Shown here: one piece after another, positions 1 through 8,310 of the stretch
Numbering within the stretch: position 1 is the stretch's first letter
How the letters are laid out: each line of letters starts with the position of its first letter
Source: Micromonospora sp. H61
Lineage (GTDB): Bacteria; Actinomycetota; Actinomycetes; Mycobacteriales; Micromonosporaceae
Assembly: GCF_018070325.1 (NCBI RefSeq)
Contig: NZ_JAGPXY010000055.1
Coordinates: 1-44,772, forward strand
Reading direction: 5' to 3'
DNA length: 44,772 bases
Notes under the pieces: generated by a model
Seen by the model: the letters and a program-made list of their open reading frames with translations, nothing else
Told to the model about the DNA's origin: nothing
The model's database searches: none
Program-made: the position numbers and the translations under genes

Positions 1-272
1 ACACCCACCGGCGACAACTCCGCGTGCAGGGACTCGGTCAACGTCTCGACGATCTGGTCGAGTCGGTCCACCGCCTCCCAGGTGCGGGCCACCTGCCCGG
101 GCAGACCGGGGGCGTTGCGGTGCCGCATCCGGCTGTTGCGGGAGGCGCGCTGGCAGGCGCCGTCGTTGTCGCGGCAGTAGCGAAACGGTCGACCCGCACC
201 GACGCGCTGCGGCACGGGCGCTCCACAGTGGGCGCACGGGCGGGTCTCGGTGGTGCTGGGCTGGGCGTCCAT
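1..272 (-). CDS. Cys-rich small zinc-finger-like protein, C-terminus off the left edge
   Basis: The reading frame starts at an ATG at 272 and stays open to the window edge, giving about 90 residues. Near the N-terminus there is a CAHC pair (around residues 13-16), followed by an invariant-looking FRYC and a DNDGAC segment, so four cysteines are placed as in a treble-clef or zinc-ribbon finger. The segment after it is basic and then becomes leucine-rich and acidic, which suggests the start of a helical or coiled-coil region. I recognise the pattern from unannotated actinobacterial proteins that carry a short zinc finger before a long coiled coil, but no function can be assigned. It is transcribed away from the neighbouring transporter gene end, with 26 bases between the two, so it may be the last-transcribed member of the same minus-strand unit. 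Confidence 0.7.
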   Translation of the reverse strand, partial: MDAQPSTTETRPCAHCGAPVPQRVGAGRPFRYCRDNDGACQRASRNSRMRHRNAPGLPGQVARTWEAVDRLDQIVETLTESLHAELSPVG

Positions 273-298
273 CGAGGGCGAAGTCTAGTGCCGGCCGA

Positions 299-1657
299 TC
301 AGCTCGCCGCCCGGGCCGTCGCGTCCAGGGTGTAGCGGCGTTGCAGCAGCAGCGCCGCGAGCATCGCCACCGCCGGCAGCAACCCGAAGCCGTAGCGGAC
401 CGCCGCGAGCGCGGCGTCCGGCTGCACCGGCGACTCACCCGCCGTCGAGGCCACGAAACCACCCACTGTCAGGCACAGCGCGTACGCGTACGGGCCCAGG
501 GCCGCGCCGGTCGCCTCGGTGGCAGTCCACACCCCGGTGTAGGTGCCGGCCCCGGTGCCGCCGGCGGTGCCGGCGGCGCGGATCACGTCGGGCAGCATCG
601 AGAACGGCAGCAACTGCATGCCGGCGAACGCCACCCCGAGCACCGCCACCGCGGCGACCAGCACCGGCAGGCCGGCCGGTCGGCCCACCGCCAACACCAC
701 CGCGCCGATCGCGAACGCGCCCTGCGCGCCGAGCAGCGCCCGCTGCTTGCCGACGCGTCGGGCCACCACCAGCCAGGCCGGGGTGACCAGCAGCGCCGGC
801 GCCACGAACGCGGCCACCAGCACCGTGGTCAGGCCCGGGGCGCGCAGCTCGTACTCGGCGTAGTAGGGCACCCCGGCGAGCACCAGGTGGGTGGTGGTGG
901 ACATCGCCAGGTACGCGGCGACCAGCCACCGGAACTGCCTGTCACGCAGCGCCGTGCGCAACGCCCGCCACCCGCCGTGCCCCGACGCGGCGCTGGCCGG
1001 CGCGGACCCGCGCAGCCGGGCGATGCCGGCGACACCGACCAGCATGGCCACCAGCATCCCCACAGCCAGCACCACGCCCATCCGCTGGTAGCCGTCCCGC
1101 GTCGCGGCGTCGCCGCCGGTGAGCAGCGGGGCCAGCAGCCCGGAGACCAGGATGCCCAGGGTCAGCACCACCATCCGGAACGCCATCAGCCGGGTGCGTT
1201 CGTGGTAGCCGATGCGCAGATCGGCCGGGGTGGACAGGTAGGGGACCTGGTAGGCGGCGAAGAGCAGGTTGCCGGCGATGAAGAACACCGCCACCCACGC
1301 CGCCGCCGGCGCGCCGGTCAGGCCGCCGGGCACCGCGAAGAGCGCGGCGAACGCGACCGGCAGGGCGCAGCCGAGCAGCAGCAGGCGACGACGGTCGCCG
1401 CGTCGGGTCTGCTCGACGTCGGCGCGGTGCCCCACCCAGGGGTGCAGCAGCACGTCGGCGATCTTCGGCAGCAGCAGCGCCAGGCCGGCCAGCCACGGCC
1501 CGACGGCCAGCACGTCGGTGAGGAAGTAGAGCAGCAGCAGGCCGGGCACCGTCACCCAGACACCCATGCCGAGCGACCCGGCCGCGAAGCCCGCCAGGGG
1601 CCCGCGCGGCAGCGTCGCGTCGGTGGCGGCCGCAGGCCGCCGGTCCAGCCCGGTCAT
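299..1657 (-). CDS. GPH/MelB-type MFS transporter
   Basis: Predicted 452-residue polytopic inner-membrane transporter with about twelve hydrophobic segments. The N-terminal half has features of the glycoside-pentoside-hexuronide:cation symporter branch: a PKIADVLLHPWVG stretch after the second membrane segment, a basic RRGDRRR loop, and a PYLSTPAD segment followed by YHERTRL in the central loop. Substrate cannot be read from the sequence. I chose the ATG at 1657 because the frame upstream is arginine-rich and runs through the operator and the divergent tetR start. It is divergent from the TetR regulator with 48 bases between the starts, and the palindrome at 1676-1693 sits in that gap, so repression by that TetR is likely. 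The flavin monooxygenase and SDR downstream of tetR share the operator, so the transporter probably moves their substrate or product. Confidence 0.85.
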   Translation of the reverse strand: MTGLDRRPAAATDATLPRGPLAGFAAGSLGMGVWVTVPGLLLLYFLTDVLAVGPWLAGLALLLPKIADVLLHPWVGHRADVEQTRRGDRRRLLLLGCALPVAFAALFAVPGGLTGAPAAAWVAVFFIAGNLLFAAYQVPYLSTPADLRIGYHERTRLMAFRMVVLTLGILVSGLLAPLLTGGDAATRDGYQRMGVVLAVGMLVAMLVGVAGIARLRGSAPASAASGHGGWRALRTALRDRQFRWLVAAYLAMSTTTHLVLAGVPYYAEYELRAPGLTTVLVAAFVAPALLVTPAWLVVARRVGKQRALLGAQGAFAIGAVVLAVGRPAGLPVLVAAVAVLGVAFAGMQLLPFSMLPDVIRAAGTAGGTGAGTYTGVWTATEATGAALGPYAYALCLTVGGFVASTAGESPVQPDAALAAVRYGFGLLPAVAMLAALLLQRRYTLDATARAAS

Positions 1658-1675
1658 CGCCGCATCCTCTCCGCA

Positions 1676-1693
1676 ATCCAACGGTTGCTGGAT
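1676..1693. promoter_or_regulatory. TetR operator copy 1
   Basis: Imperfect palindrome fitting ATCCAACGNNCGTTGGAT; the left half is perfect and the right half reads TGCTGGAT. It lies between the divergent starts of the transporter (1657) and tetR (1706). The same motif recurs at 2386-2403. Confidence 0.7.
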
Positions 1694-1705
1694 TCTAGGG
1701 GCAGA

Positions 1706-2362
1706 ATGGCGGCCATGACCATGCCCCGCCGCCGCCCGGGTCGGCCCCGCCGCGACGAGACCCGGCCGACCCGCGAGGTGGTGCTCACCGCGGCGACAGC
1801 GCTCTTCGCCGAGCGCGGCTTCGACGCCGTCGGGCTGCGGGAGGTCGCCGCCGCCGCCGGGGTCGACGTCGCCACTGTCGCGCACCACACGGGTACGAAG
1901 GCGGCGCTCTACGACGCGTGCTTCGCCAGGGTGTTCGCCGCCGAACGGGACGTGCTGACCGAGGCCGCCGAGCAGGCCCGCGCCGCCCTCGACGCCGGCC
2001 CCGACGCGGCGCTACGGGCCCTGCACGAGCTGGTCGACGTCTTCGTCGACTTCCTGGAGGACCGCCCCGAGACCACCGCGCTGTGGCTGCGCCGCTGGTT
2101 GGAACCGCAGCGGCACGCCGAGCTCGACCAGCGCTACGCCGACCCGTTGTACCGGCTGGTCGCGGAGCTGCTCACCGCCGCCGCGGCGACCGGCGCCCTC
2201 GCCGAGCCGACCCCGCACATCACCGTGCGCAGTCTGGTGTGGGCGACGCACGGGCACGTGGTGGCGCTGGCCGCGGGTGCGCCCGGCGCTCGGGAGCGGC
2301 GCGAGTTCCGGGCGTTCGTGCATCGCCTGCTCGACGGGCTGTACGGATCACCGACCCCTTGA
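1706..2362 (+). CDS. TetR-family transcriptional regulator
   Basis: A 218-residue TetR repressor. After a short basic leader (PRRRPGRPRRDE) it has the usual helix-turn-helix: a TAATALFAERGFDAVGLREVAAAAGV segment (split here only by reading) followed by VATVAHHTGTKAALYDA, the recognition-helix region. The remaining 150 residues are the helical ligand and dimerisation domain. ATG codons at 1706, 1715 and 1721 are all possible starts; 1706 is used here. It is divergent from the GPH transporter and lies 43-55 bases upstream of the flavin monooxygenase. Palindromes with the same sequence at both flanks (1676-1693 and 2386-2403) make it the likely controller of itself, the transporter and the oxidoreductase pair. 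The ligand is unknown. Confidence 0.9.
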   Translation: MAAMTMPRRRPGRPRRDETRPTREVVLTAATALFAERGFDAVGLREVAAAAGVDVATVAHHTGTKAALYDACFARVFAAERDVLTEAAEQARAALDAGPDAALRALHELVDVFVDFLEDRPETTALWLRRWLEPQRHAELDQRYADPLYRLVAELLTAAAATGALAEPTPHITVRSLVWATHGHVVALAAGAPGARERREFRAFVHRLLDGLYGSPTP

Positions 2363-2385
2363 CGGGCCGCCGCCGCGCGACGATT

Positions 2386-2403
2386 ATCCATCGGACGTTG
2401 GAT
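2386..2403. promoter_or_regulatory. TetR operator copy 2
   Basis: Palindrome fitting ATCCAACGNNCGTTGGAT with a perfect right half and ATCCATCG on the left. It is immediately upstream of the flavin monooxygenase start and downstream of the tetR stop, placing a second promoter and operator inside the plus-strand cluster. Confidence 0.7.
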
Positions 2404-2417
2404 TAATGGGGGCGGCA

Positions 2418-3758
2418 ATGGGCGTACCACCTCGGGTGGCGGTGATCGGGGCCGGCGCCGCCGGGCTCGCCGCGGTCAAGGCACTGGGCGACGCCGACGT
2501 GCCAACTGTGGGCTTCGAAGCCGCCGAGCAGGTCGGTGGCCTCTGGGTGTACGGGGCACCCGACTCGCCCGCGTACCGCACGCTGCACCTCAACACCAGC
2601 CGTGGTCGCACCCAGTTCGCCGACCACCCGATGCCCACCGACTGGCCCGACTACCCCGACCACCGTCGGGTCGCCGGTTACCTCGCCGACTACGCCGAGC
2701 GTTTCGGGCTGACCGACACCATCCGGCTGCGCCACACCGTCGAGCGGGTCACCCAGCACCCCGACGGCACCTGGACGGTGGCCGCCAGTGGCCCGAGCGG
2801 GCCGGTCGAGGTCACCGTCGACGCCGTGGTCGTCGCCAACGGGCACAACCGGGTGCCCCGGCTGCCCGACCCCGGCTACCCCGGCGAGTGCACCGCCGAG
2901 CAGATCCACAGCCACGACTACCGGGGCCCGGAGCAGTTGGCCGGCAGGCGGGTCCTGGTCGTCGGCGGCGGCAACTCCGCGATGGACATCGCCGTCGACG
3001 CGTCGTACGCCGCCACCCGCACCCTGCTGTCGCTGCGCCGGGGCGTCTGGGTGGTGCCGAAGTACCTGCTGGGTCGCCCCTCGGACACCCTCAACGGGGC
3101 GTTGGCCCGCCGGCTGCCGTGGCGTCTGCGCCAACGCATCAGCCAGACGATGCTGAGCGCCACCGTCGGCAACCCCACCCGCTACGGGCTGCCCGCACCG
3201 ACGCACGGCTTCCTGCAGGACCACCCGACGCTCTCCGACGGGTTGCTGTCGCGGCTGACCCACGGTGACGTCGAGGCCCGACCCGGCGTCGCCGCCCTGG
3301 ACGGCGACCGGGTGGAGTTCACCGACGGCCGCAGCGACAGCGTCGATCTGATCATCTGGTGCACCGGTTACCGGGTGGACGTCGCGTTCCTCGACCCGGC
3401 GCTGCTCGCCGGAGGCGCCGACACCCTGCCGTTGTACCGGCATGTGTTCCACCCCGAGGCCCCCGGGCTGAGCTTCGTCGGGCTGATGCAGTCCACCGGC
3501 TCCGCGTTCCCGCTGGTCGAGGCGCAGGCCAAGCTGATCGCGGCGCATCTCGCCGGCCGGTACGCGCTGCCGGACCCGGAGCGACAGCGCGCCGCCTGCC
3601 GGGCCGAACTGCGGGCCGCGACCGCCCGCTGGGGTCAGCGCCGCCCGGCGATGCGGGTGGACTTCGACGTCTACCTGGCCGAGCTGGCCCGGGAGTTGAC
3701 CGCCGGGACCCGCCGCGCCCGCTCCGGCACGACGCCCTCAACGGGGGTACCCCGGTGA
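2418..3758 (+). CDS. Flavin-containing monooxygenase (class B type)
   Basis: A 446-residue FAD- and NADPH-dependent monooxygenase predicted to oxygenate a small organic substrate at N or S, or by Baeyer-Villiger chemistry. The N-terminus has the FAD Rossmann motif GAGAAG at about residues 11-16, followed by GLWVYG, typical of FMOs. The centre has HSHDY in the position of the FMO fingerprint FxGxxxHxxxY, and the NADPH Rossmann motif GGGNSA at about 183-188. A C-terminal CTGYR segment matches the conserved ATGY-like motif. I prefer the ATG at 2418 because GGGGGCGG lies a few bases upstream; an in-frame ATG at 2406 is possible. Its stop overlaps the SDR start by four bases (GTGA), so the two are probably co-translated. 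The TetR operator directly upstream indicates inducible expression. Confidence 0.88.
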   Translation: MGVPPRVAVIGAGAAGLAAVKALGDADVPTVGFEAAEQVGGLWVYGAPDSPAYRTLHLNTSRGRTQFADHPMPTDWPDYPDHRRVAGYLADYAERFGLTDTIRLRHTVERVTQHPDGTWTVAASGPSGPVEVTVDAVVVANGHNRVPRLPDPGYPGECTAEQIHSHDYRGPEQLAGRRVLVVGGGNSAMDIAVDASYAATRTLLSLRRGVWVVPKYLLGRPSDTLNGALARRLPWRLRQRISQTMLSATVGNPTRYGLPAPTHGFLQDHPTLSDGLLSRLTHGDVEARPGVAALDGDRVEFTDGRSDSVDLIIWCTGYRVDVAFLDPALLAGGADTLPLYRHVFHPEAPGLSFVGLMQSTGSAFPLVEAQAKLIAAHLAGRYALPDPERQRAACRAELRAATARWGQRRPAMRVDFDVYLAELARELTAGTRRARSGTTPSTGVPR

Positions 3759-4579
3759 GCGGCCGCTCCCTGGCCGGTCGGCGGGTGCTGGTCACCGGGG
3801 CGAGCGGGACCTTCGGCCGCCATCTCGGCGCCGCGCTGAGCGCTGCCGGCGCCCGGGTGGTGGGGCTCGACCTGCACGCCCGTCCCGACGACGACGTGCC
3901 GGTGCTGGGCTGCGACCTGACCGATGCGGACGCCGTACCGGCGGCGGTGCGGGCCGCCGTCGACCGGCTCGGGGGGCTCGACCTGCTGATCAACAACGCC
4001 GGGGTGGGTGGTCCCGCGCCGGCCGAGTTGCCGCCCGACGAGGTGGTCCGTCGGCAACTGGAGGTCAACCTGCTCGCCGCCTGGCGCACCACCGCCGCCG
4101 CTCTGCCCCCGCTGCTCACCGCACGCGGACGGGTGATCTTCGTGGCCAGCCGGATGGCGGTGCTGCCCCTCCCGCTCGCCGCCGCGTACGGGGTGAGCAA
4201 ACGGGCCCTGGTCGCCTACGCCGACGCGCTGCGCCACGAGGTGGGTACCCACGTCGGGGTCAGCGTCGTCTACCCGAGCATGGTCGCCTCACCGATCCAC
4301 GACAGCACCGCCGAGGCCGGGCTGTCCCTGCAAGGGGTGTCGCGCCCCGAGCCCGTCGAAGGGGTGGTCGCGGCGATCCTGCGCACCGCCACCGCCCGAC
4401 GCGCGCCCCGGGACGTGGCGACCACCGCACGCGGCCGGCTGGAGATGGCCGTCGGCCGGCACGCGCCCGCGCTGGCCGACCGGCTGGTACGCCGTACCCT
4501 CAACGCCCGGCTCGCCGCCGGTGACCTGGACGCCGCGCCGCTGGCCGCCGGGATGCTCGGCCGCCACCGGGGGCGCTGA
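3755..4579 (+). CDS. Short-chain dehydrogenase/reductase
   Basis: A 274-residue classical SDR. The cofactor motif TGASGTFG is at about residues 14-21, NNAG follows the fourth strand, and the active site is a serine in VASR with YGVSK supplying Tyr and Lys. A HARPDDD segment after the second strand leaves NAD versus NADP preference unclear. Start is GTG at 3755, overlapping the monooxygenase stop in GTGA. It probably acts on the alcohol or carbonyl made or used by the monooxygenase; that is inference from coupling. The C-terminal 60 residues are arginine-rich and longer than in the smallest SDRs, as in the DltE-like/SDR family members that have a membrane-proximal helix. Confidence 0.88.
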   Translation: MSGRSLAGRRVLVTGASGTFGRHLGAALSAAGARVVGLDLHARPDDDVPVLGCDLTDADAVPAAVRAAVDRLGGLDLLINNAGVGGPAPAELPPDEVVRRQLEVNLLAAWRTTAAALPPLLTARGRVIFVASRMAVLPLPLAAAYGVSKRALVAYADALRHEVGTHVGVSVVYPSMVASPIHDSTAEAGLSLQGVSRPEPVEGVVAAILRTATARRAPRDVATTARGRLEMAVGRHAPALADRLVRRTLNARLAAGDLDAAPLAAGMLGRHRGR

Positions 4580-4588
4580 CCGCCCGGG

Positions 4589-5236
4589 TCAGGGTGTGGC
4601 GACGGCCGCGCGCGAGCGGTCGGCGGCGATGCGCACGGCCAGTGCCGCGAGCGCGGTGCCGGTCACCCACCGCTGCACCCGCAACCACACCGGCCGGCGG
4701 GCGAAGAACCCGGCCAGCGAGCCGGCGCTGAGCACGATCAGCGCGTTCACGCTCAGTGCCACGACGATCTGGGTCAGACCGAGCAGCAGGCTCTGCGTGG
4801 CCAGGTGCCCCCGCGTCGGGTCGATGAACTGCGGTAGCAGCGACACGTAGAGGATCGCGATCTTCGGGTTCAGCAGGTTGGTGACCAGGCCCATGGTGAA
4901 CAGCCGCCGGGGCGGGTCCGGCGGCAGCGGCGCGGGCCTGAACGGCGAGTGCCCACCCGGACGCAGCGTCCGCCAGGCCAGCCAGAGCAGGTAGCCGGCG
5001 CCGGCCAGCTTCACCACCGCGTACAGCGTCGGCACCAGGACGAAGACGGTGGCCAGGCCGGCGACCGCCGCCGCCAGGTAGACGCCGAAGCCGGCGGCCA
5101 CCCCGAGCAGCGAGACCAGCCCGGCCCGGCGGCCCTGCGCCACCGAGCGGGACACCAGGTAGACCATGTTCGGGCCGGGCGTGAGCACCAGCCCCAACGC
5201 CACCAGCGCGATGCCCAGCAGTGCACCAGTACTCAC
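4589..5236 (-). CDS. LysE/RhtB-family amino-acid exporter
   Basis: A 215-residue membrane protein with about six hydrophobic segments and the family signature near the N-terminus: GLVLTPGPNMVYLVSRS, then QGRRAGLVSLLGVAAG. These match the RhtB/LysE group that exports amino acids or related small polar molecules. A GGGGGAAG ribosome site precedes two consecutive GTG codons at 5239 and 5236; I use the second, which has the better spacing. It is convergent with the SDR gene, the stops being nine bases apart. No regulator is adjacent, and the substrate is not deducible. Confidence 0.88.
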   Translation of the reverse strand: MSTGALLGIALVALGLVLTPGPNMVYLVSRSVAQGRRAGLVSLLGVAAGFGVYLAAAVAGLATVFVLVPTLYAVVKLAGAGYLLWLAWRTLRPGGHSPFRPAPLPPDPPRRLFTMGLVTNLLNPKIAILYVSLLPQFIDPTRGHLATQSLLLGLTQIVVALSVNALIVLSAGSLAGFFARRPVWLRVQRWVTGTALAALAVRIAADRSRAAVATP

Positions 5237-5468
5237 CACGACACTTCCCCCGTTCGGTAGTCCCCACACCGACCGTAATCGGGAGGAACATCGCAACCCA
5301 GGGCCACCTGGCAGGCCGTGGCCTGCGATCTGAGGTGATCCACTCGCGTTCGGCGCGACGGCGGCGCCGTCGGCGGGAATGCTCACCGTCGCGGGCGTGC
5401 TGACCCCTGGCAAGTGCGTGTCGCCGGCCGGAGGCGGCGCGTTACGGTGGCCAGGGAGGTGCCGCACG

Positions 5469-5957
5469 GTGACCGAGGCGTGGGAAGCGTCAGTGGAGGC
5501 GAAGATCCAGGATGCCGTACAGCGCGGCGAGTTCGACGACCTGCCCGGCATGGGCAAGCCGATCCCCGGTCGGGGGGCGCCGTACGACGAGGCGTGGTGG
5601 ATCAAGAGCTTCCTGGAACGCGAGGCGCTCCCCAGTGACCTGCTCCTGCCCACGTCGCTGCAACTGCGCCGACGCATCGAGCAGGTCCCCGACGAGGTCC
5701 GTGACCTGCCCACCGAACAGTCCGTCCGCGACTTCGTGGGGCAGTTGAACACGCAGATCGTGGCGTGGCTGCGCTTCCCCGACGACGGCCCCCGGGTAGC
5801 GGTGCGCCCGGTGAACACCGAGGACGTGATCCGCCGCTGGCGCGCCGAGCGGGCCCGGCCCGAGATCACCTCGACCGTCACCGAAGCGGCGGCCGTCCCG
5901 CCGCCGGCGCGCCGGCCCCGCCGTAGCTGGTGGCGGCGGTGGCGCCGTCGGGGCTGA
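5469..5957 (+). CDS. DUF1992 (DnaJ-C28-like) protein
   Basis: A 162-residue soluble protein. The N-terminal 70 residues fit the DUF1992 family: KIQDAVQRGEFDDLPGMGKP followed by a proline/glycine turn and a helical segment with LPSDLLLP. The family is widespread in bacteria and related to the C-terminal part of eukaryotic DNAJC28, with no established function. The tail is very basic and tryptophan-rich (PRRSWWRRWRRRG), which could bind nucleic acid or membrane. GTG at 5469 is preceded by GGGAGG at the right distance. It stands alone between divergent and co-directional neighbours. Confidence 0.85.
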   Translation: MTEAWEASVEAKIQDAVQRGEFDDLPGMGKPIPGRGAPYDEAWWIKSFLEREALPSDLLLPTSLQLRRRIEQVPDEVRDLPTEQSVRDFVGQLNTQIVAWLRFPDDGPRVAVRPVNTEDVIRRWRAERARPEITSTVTEAAAVPPPARRPRRSWWRRWRRRG

Positions 5958-5989
5958 CCCCCGGGCCACGGCCACGGCAGACTGTGCCG

Positions 5990-6532
5990 ATGCTTATCGA
6001 AACGCGGTCACCCGACACGCCCTCGACGCCGGGTGTCGCCCTGCGTCAGTGGTGCGCCGACGACCTGGATGAGTTGGTGCGGGCGTACCGGGATCCGGTC
6101 CTGCGCCGCTGGACCAGCGCTGCGGTGACCACCGCCGCCGAGGCCCGACGGTGGCTGGACGGCGCGCTGCGCGACTGGGCCGACGGCCGGCGGTACACCT
6201 TCGCCGTCCTCGAAGAGCAGGCCGACGGCGCGCGGCTGGTGGGCAACGTGGTGCTCAAGGGGGTCACGTCGAAGCGCCCGGCCCCGGAGGTCGGCTACTG
6301 GACGGCGTCATGGGCACGCGGCCGCGGCGTCGCCCCTCGCGCGGTCACCGCGCTGAGCCGCTGGGCGTTCGACCGGTTTCCCGAGGTGGCCCGTCTCGAC
6401 CTGCTGCACCAGGTGGACAACGTCGCGTCCTGCCGGGTGGCGCAGAAGTGCGGCTTCGTGTTCCAGGAGGTGCTGCCCGCCCGACCGCCGTTCCCGCTCG
6501 ACGGCCACCGGCACTCGCTGCACGCCGGGTAG
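5990..6532 (+). CDS. GNAT-family N-acetyltransferase (RimJ/RimL type)
   Basis: A 180-residue GNAT. It opens with a first strand and helix of RimJ/RimL type (VALRQWCADDLDELVRAY), and the acetyl-CoA loop is written as WARGRGVAPRAV in place of the usual Q/RxxGxG/A, followed by ALSRWAF. The NVASCRVAQKCGF segment is the conserved helix and strand near the end of the fold. Acceptor unknown; many paralogues of this type acetylate ribosomal proteins, antibiotics or small amines. ATG at 5990 lies 32 bases after the DUF1992 stop, so the two may share a transcript. Confidence 0.85.
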   Translation: MLIETRSPDTPSTPGVALRQWCADDLDELVRAYRDPVLRRWTSAAVTTAAEARRWLDGALRDWADGRRYTFAVLEEQADGARLVGNVVLKGVTSKRPAPEVGYWTASWARGRGVAPRAVTALSRWAFDRFPEVARLDLLHQVDNVASCRVAQKCGFVFQEVLPARPPFPLDGHRHSLHAG

Positions 6533-6628
6533 CCGGGGCAGCACTGTCGACACCTCCCGGCGCCGACCGTGCGAACCCGACCCCTGACGCTCCACCGGGC
6601 GGCCACCACCCCTCGACGCTGGTGCGAG

Positions 6629-7204
6629 TCAGTCGACTGCGGCCCGCCAGCTCCAGGAGGTGCGCCGGGCCCGGCCGGGCAGCTCACCGCGGCCGGTCAT
6701 CCAGAGCAGCACCTCGGGTGCCGCCCCGGCCGGGGCGTCCGGGAACAGCCGGCGCAGCACCAGCGCGCTCAGCCGCTGCGGCGGCTGCCACGGCACACCG
6801 AGACCGAGAGTGACGTCGTGGGTGTGCAGCACGCTCTCGGCCACGCCCATGGCGGCGAAACCGGCCGGATCGCACGGACCGAAGTGCCAGGCCCGCGCGT
6901 CCGGCGGGGCGGCGTCGACGGCGGCGGCGAGCAGACCGGCGCAGGCCCGCACCACGGTGAGCACCTGCGTCGGGCTCGCGTCGGGGGAGACCCGCAGGTC
7001 GTACGGCAGATAGCCGTCATCCGGGCGGCCGGTGACCTGGCCCGCGTACGCGAGGAGGTCGTGCGCGACGTGTGCCGCGGTGGTCCAGCAGCTCCAGCTC
7101 AGCGAGCCGGCCGGCACCGACCAGTCGCGTTCCCTGTGTGGCAGCAGCACCCGGGTCATCACGTCGGCTGCCTCCCGCAGGTCGGCGCCGGTCACCGCCG
7201 ACAC
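6629..7204 (-). CDS. Maleylpyruvate isomerase-like (mycothiol-type DinB) protein
   Basis: A 191-residue four-helix-bundle protein of the actinobacterial mycothiol-dependent maleylpyruvate isomerase/DinB group. The sequence shows WTTAAHVAHDLLAYAG in the first half, where one metal-binding histidine of the family sits, and MGVAESVLHTHDVTLGLG near the C-terminal helix, which holds another. ARAWHFGPCDPAGF between them matches the substrate-side loop. Members often use mycothiol as cofactor or thiol acceptor; the actual reaction here is unknown. GTG at 7204 is used as start; the ribosome site is weak, and a GTG at 7195 is an alternative. The gene is divergent from the AraC regulator. Confidence 0.8.
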   Translation of the reverse strand: MSAVTGADLREAADVMTRVLLPHRERDWSVPAGSLSWSCWTTAAHVAHDLLAYAGQVTGRPDDGYLPYDLRVSPDASPTQVLTVVRACAGLLAAAVDAAPPDARAWHFGPCDPAGFAAMGVAESVLHTHDVTLGLGVPWQPPQRLSALVLRRLFPDAPAGAAPEVLLWMTGRGELPGRARRTSWSWRAAVD

Positions 7205-7307
7205 TCGCCAACCCGCCGGGCAGCACCGGGCGTGGGAATCCCGTCATGGGTGAAGAAAGTCGAGGCATGCAAGAATCCATCCTCGCATATGGGGGGAGGC
7301 GAGCAGA

Positions 7308-8291
7308 GTGTTGCCCAACCTCGTGGTGGACACGACGGTGTTGCCCCCGGCGGACCGGTTCGCGTTCTGGTATGCCCTGGTCGCCCAGGAGACGGCGCCG
7401 GCGCACATCAGCAGCGGCCACCTGGACAACTTCGTCGCCTACGTCCAGGCCATCGATCTCGGTCGCATTCGGATGACCTCGCTGCGCTACCCGTCCCTGG
7501 AGGCGATCCGGCCCGCGAAACTGGTTCGCAGCGCCGAAGGGGACGTGTATCAACTCACGCTGCCACTGACCGGTCACAGCACCCTGATCCAGGACCGCAC
7601 CGAGTCCACGCTGGAACCCGGCAAGCACTTCACGCTCCTGGACCCCGCGCGGCGGCACGTCGCCCGGCACCGCGCGGACGGCCCCGGTCTCGCCACCACG
7701 ATCACCGTGCAGATACCGCACGCGGCGCTGCCCCTGGCGCCGGACCGGCTCCGCCGCCTGCTGGCCACGCCTTTGCCGTCGCACCTCGGCGTCGGCGGGC
7801 TGTTGGTCCACCACCTGCGCACCATCGCGGCGCACCCGGAGCAGTTCGAGCCGGCCCAGGCCGAGATCCTGGGCGGGGTGGCGGTGGACCTGCTCACTGC
7901 CGCACTCGCTCAGTACCTCGACATCGAGGACACAGTGTCACCGGAGGCGCGGCAGACCGCGTTGCGGGCCCGGGTCGTCGATTTCATCGACCGCCACCTC
8001 GACAGTGACGAGCTGAGCCCTCGCAGCGTCGCCGCCGCCCACCACATCTCGCCGCGGTCGCTGCACCGCCTGTTCGAGACGGAGTCGACGACGGTTGCCG
8101 AACTCATCCGGGCCAAGCGCCTGGAGCAGTGCCGGCGTGATCTCGGCAACCCGCTGCTGCGGCAGCCGATCCAGGTCATCGCCGCCCGTTGGGGTTTCCC
8201 GGACAAGGCCCACTTCAGCCGCCTCTTCCGTGCCCACTACGGACGTTCGCCACAAGAATTCCGCACGGGCGTCGCTCGCCAGGGTCGGTGA
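7308..8291 (+). CDS. AraC-family regulator with AraC-binding-like N-domain
   Basis: A 327-residue regulator. The N-terminal 180 residues fit the AraC-binding-like (PF14525) fold seen in NphR/FeaR-type activators; the C-terminal 100 residues carry the double helix-turn-helix of AraC/XylS, with SPRSVAAAHHISPRSLHRLFE as the first and IAARWGFPDKAHFSRLFRAHYG as the second. The closing GRSPQEFR matches the family signature end. Start is GTG at 7308 behind a strong GGGGGAGG ribosome site. It is divergent from the DinB-fold gene 103 bases away, the likely target, although I cannot identify a direct-repeat binding site in the gap with confidence. Confidence 0.9.
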   Translation: MLPNLVVDTTVLPPADRFAFWYALVAQETAPAHISSGHLDNFVAYVQAIDLGRIRMTSLRYPSLEAIRPAKLVRSAEGDVYQLTLPLTGHSTLIQDRTESTLEPGKHFTLLDPARRHVARHRADGPGLATTITVQIPHAALPLAPDRLRRLLATPLPSHLGVGGLLVHHLRTIAAHPEQFEPAQAEILGGVAVDLLTAALAQYLDIEDTVSPEARQTALRARVVDFIDRHLDSDELSPRSVAAAHHISPRSLHRLFETESTTVAELIRAKRLEQCRRDLGNPLLRQPIQVIAARWGFPDKAHFSRLFRAHYGRSPQEFRTGVARQGR

Positions 8292-8310
8292 CCCGCCCGA
8301 CCAACAACCA

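Noticed and set aside
341..1700. Long open frame on the plus strand across the transporter gene
   Set aside because: Its translation is repetitive in Gln, Arg and His without any fold pattern; it is the antisense shadow of a GC-rich membrane protein gene. Only the part from 1706 is real (TetR).
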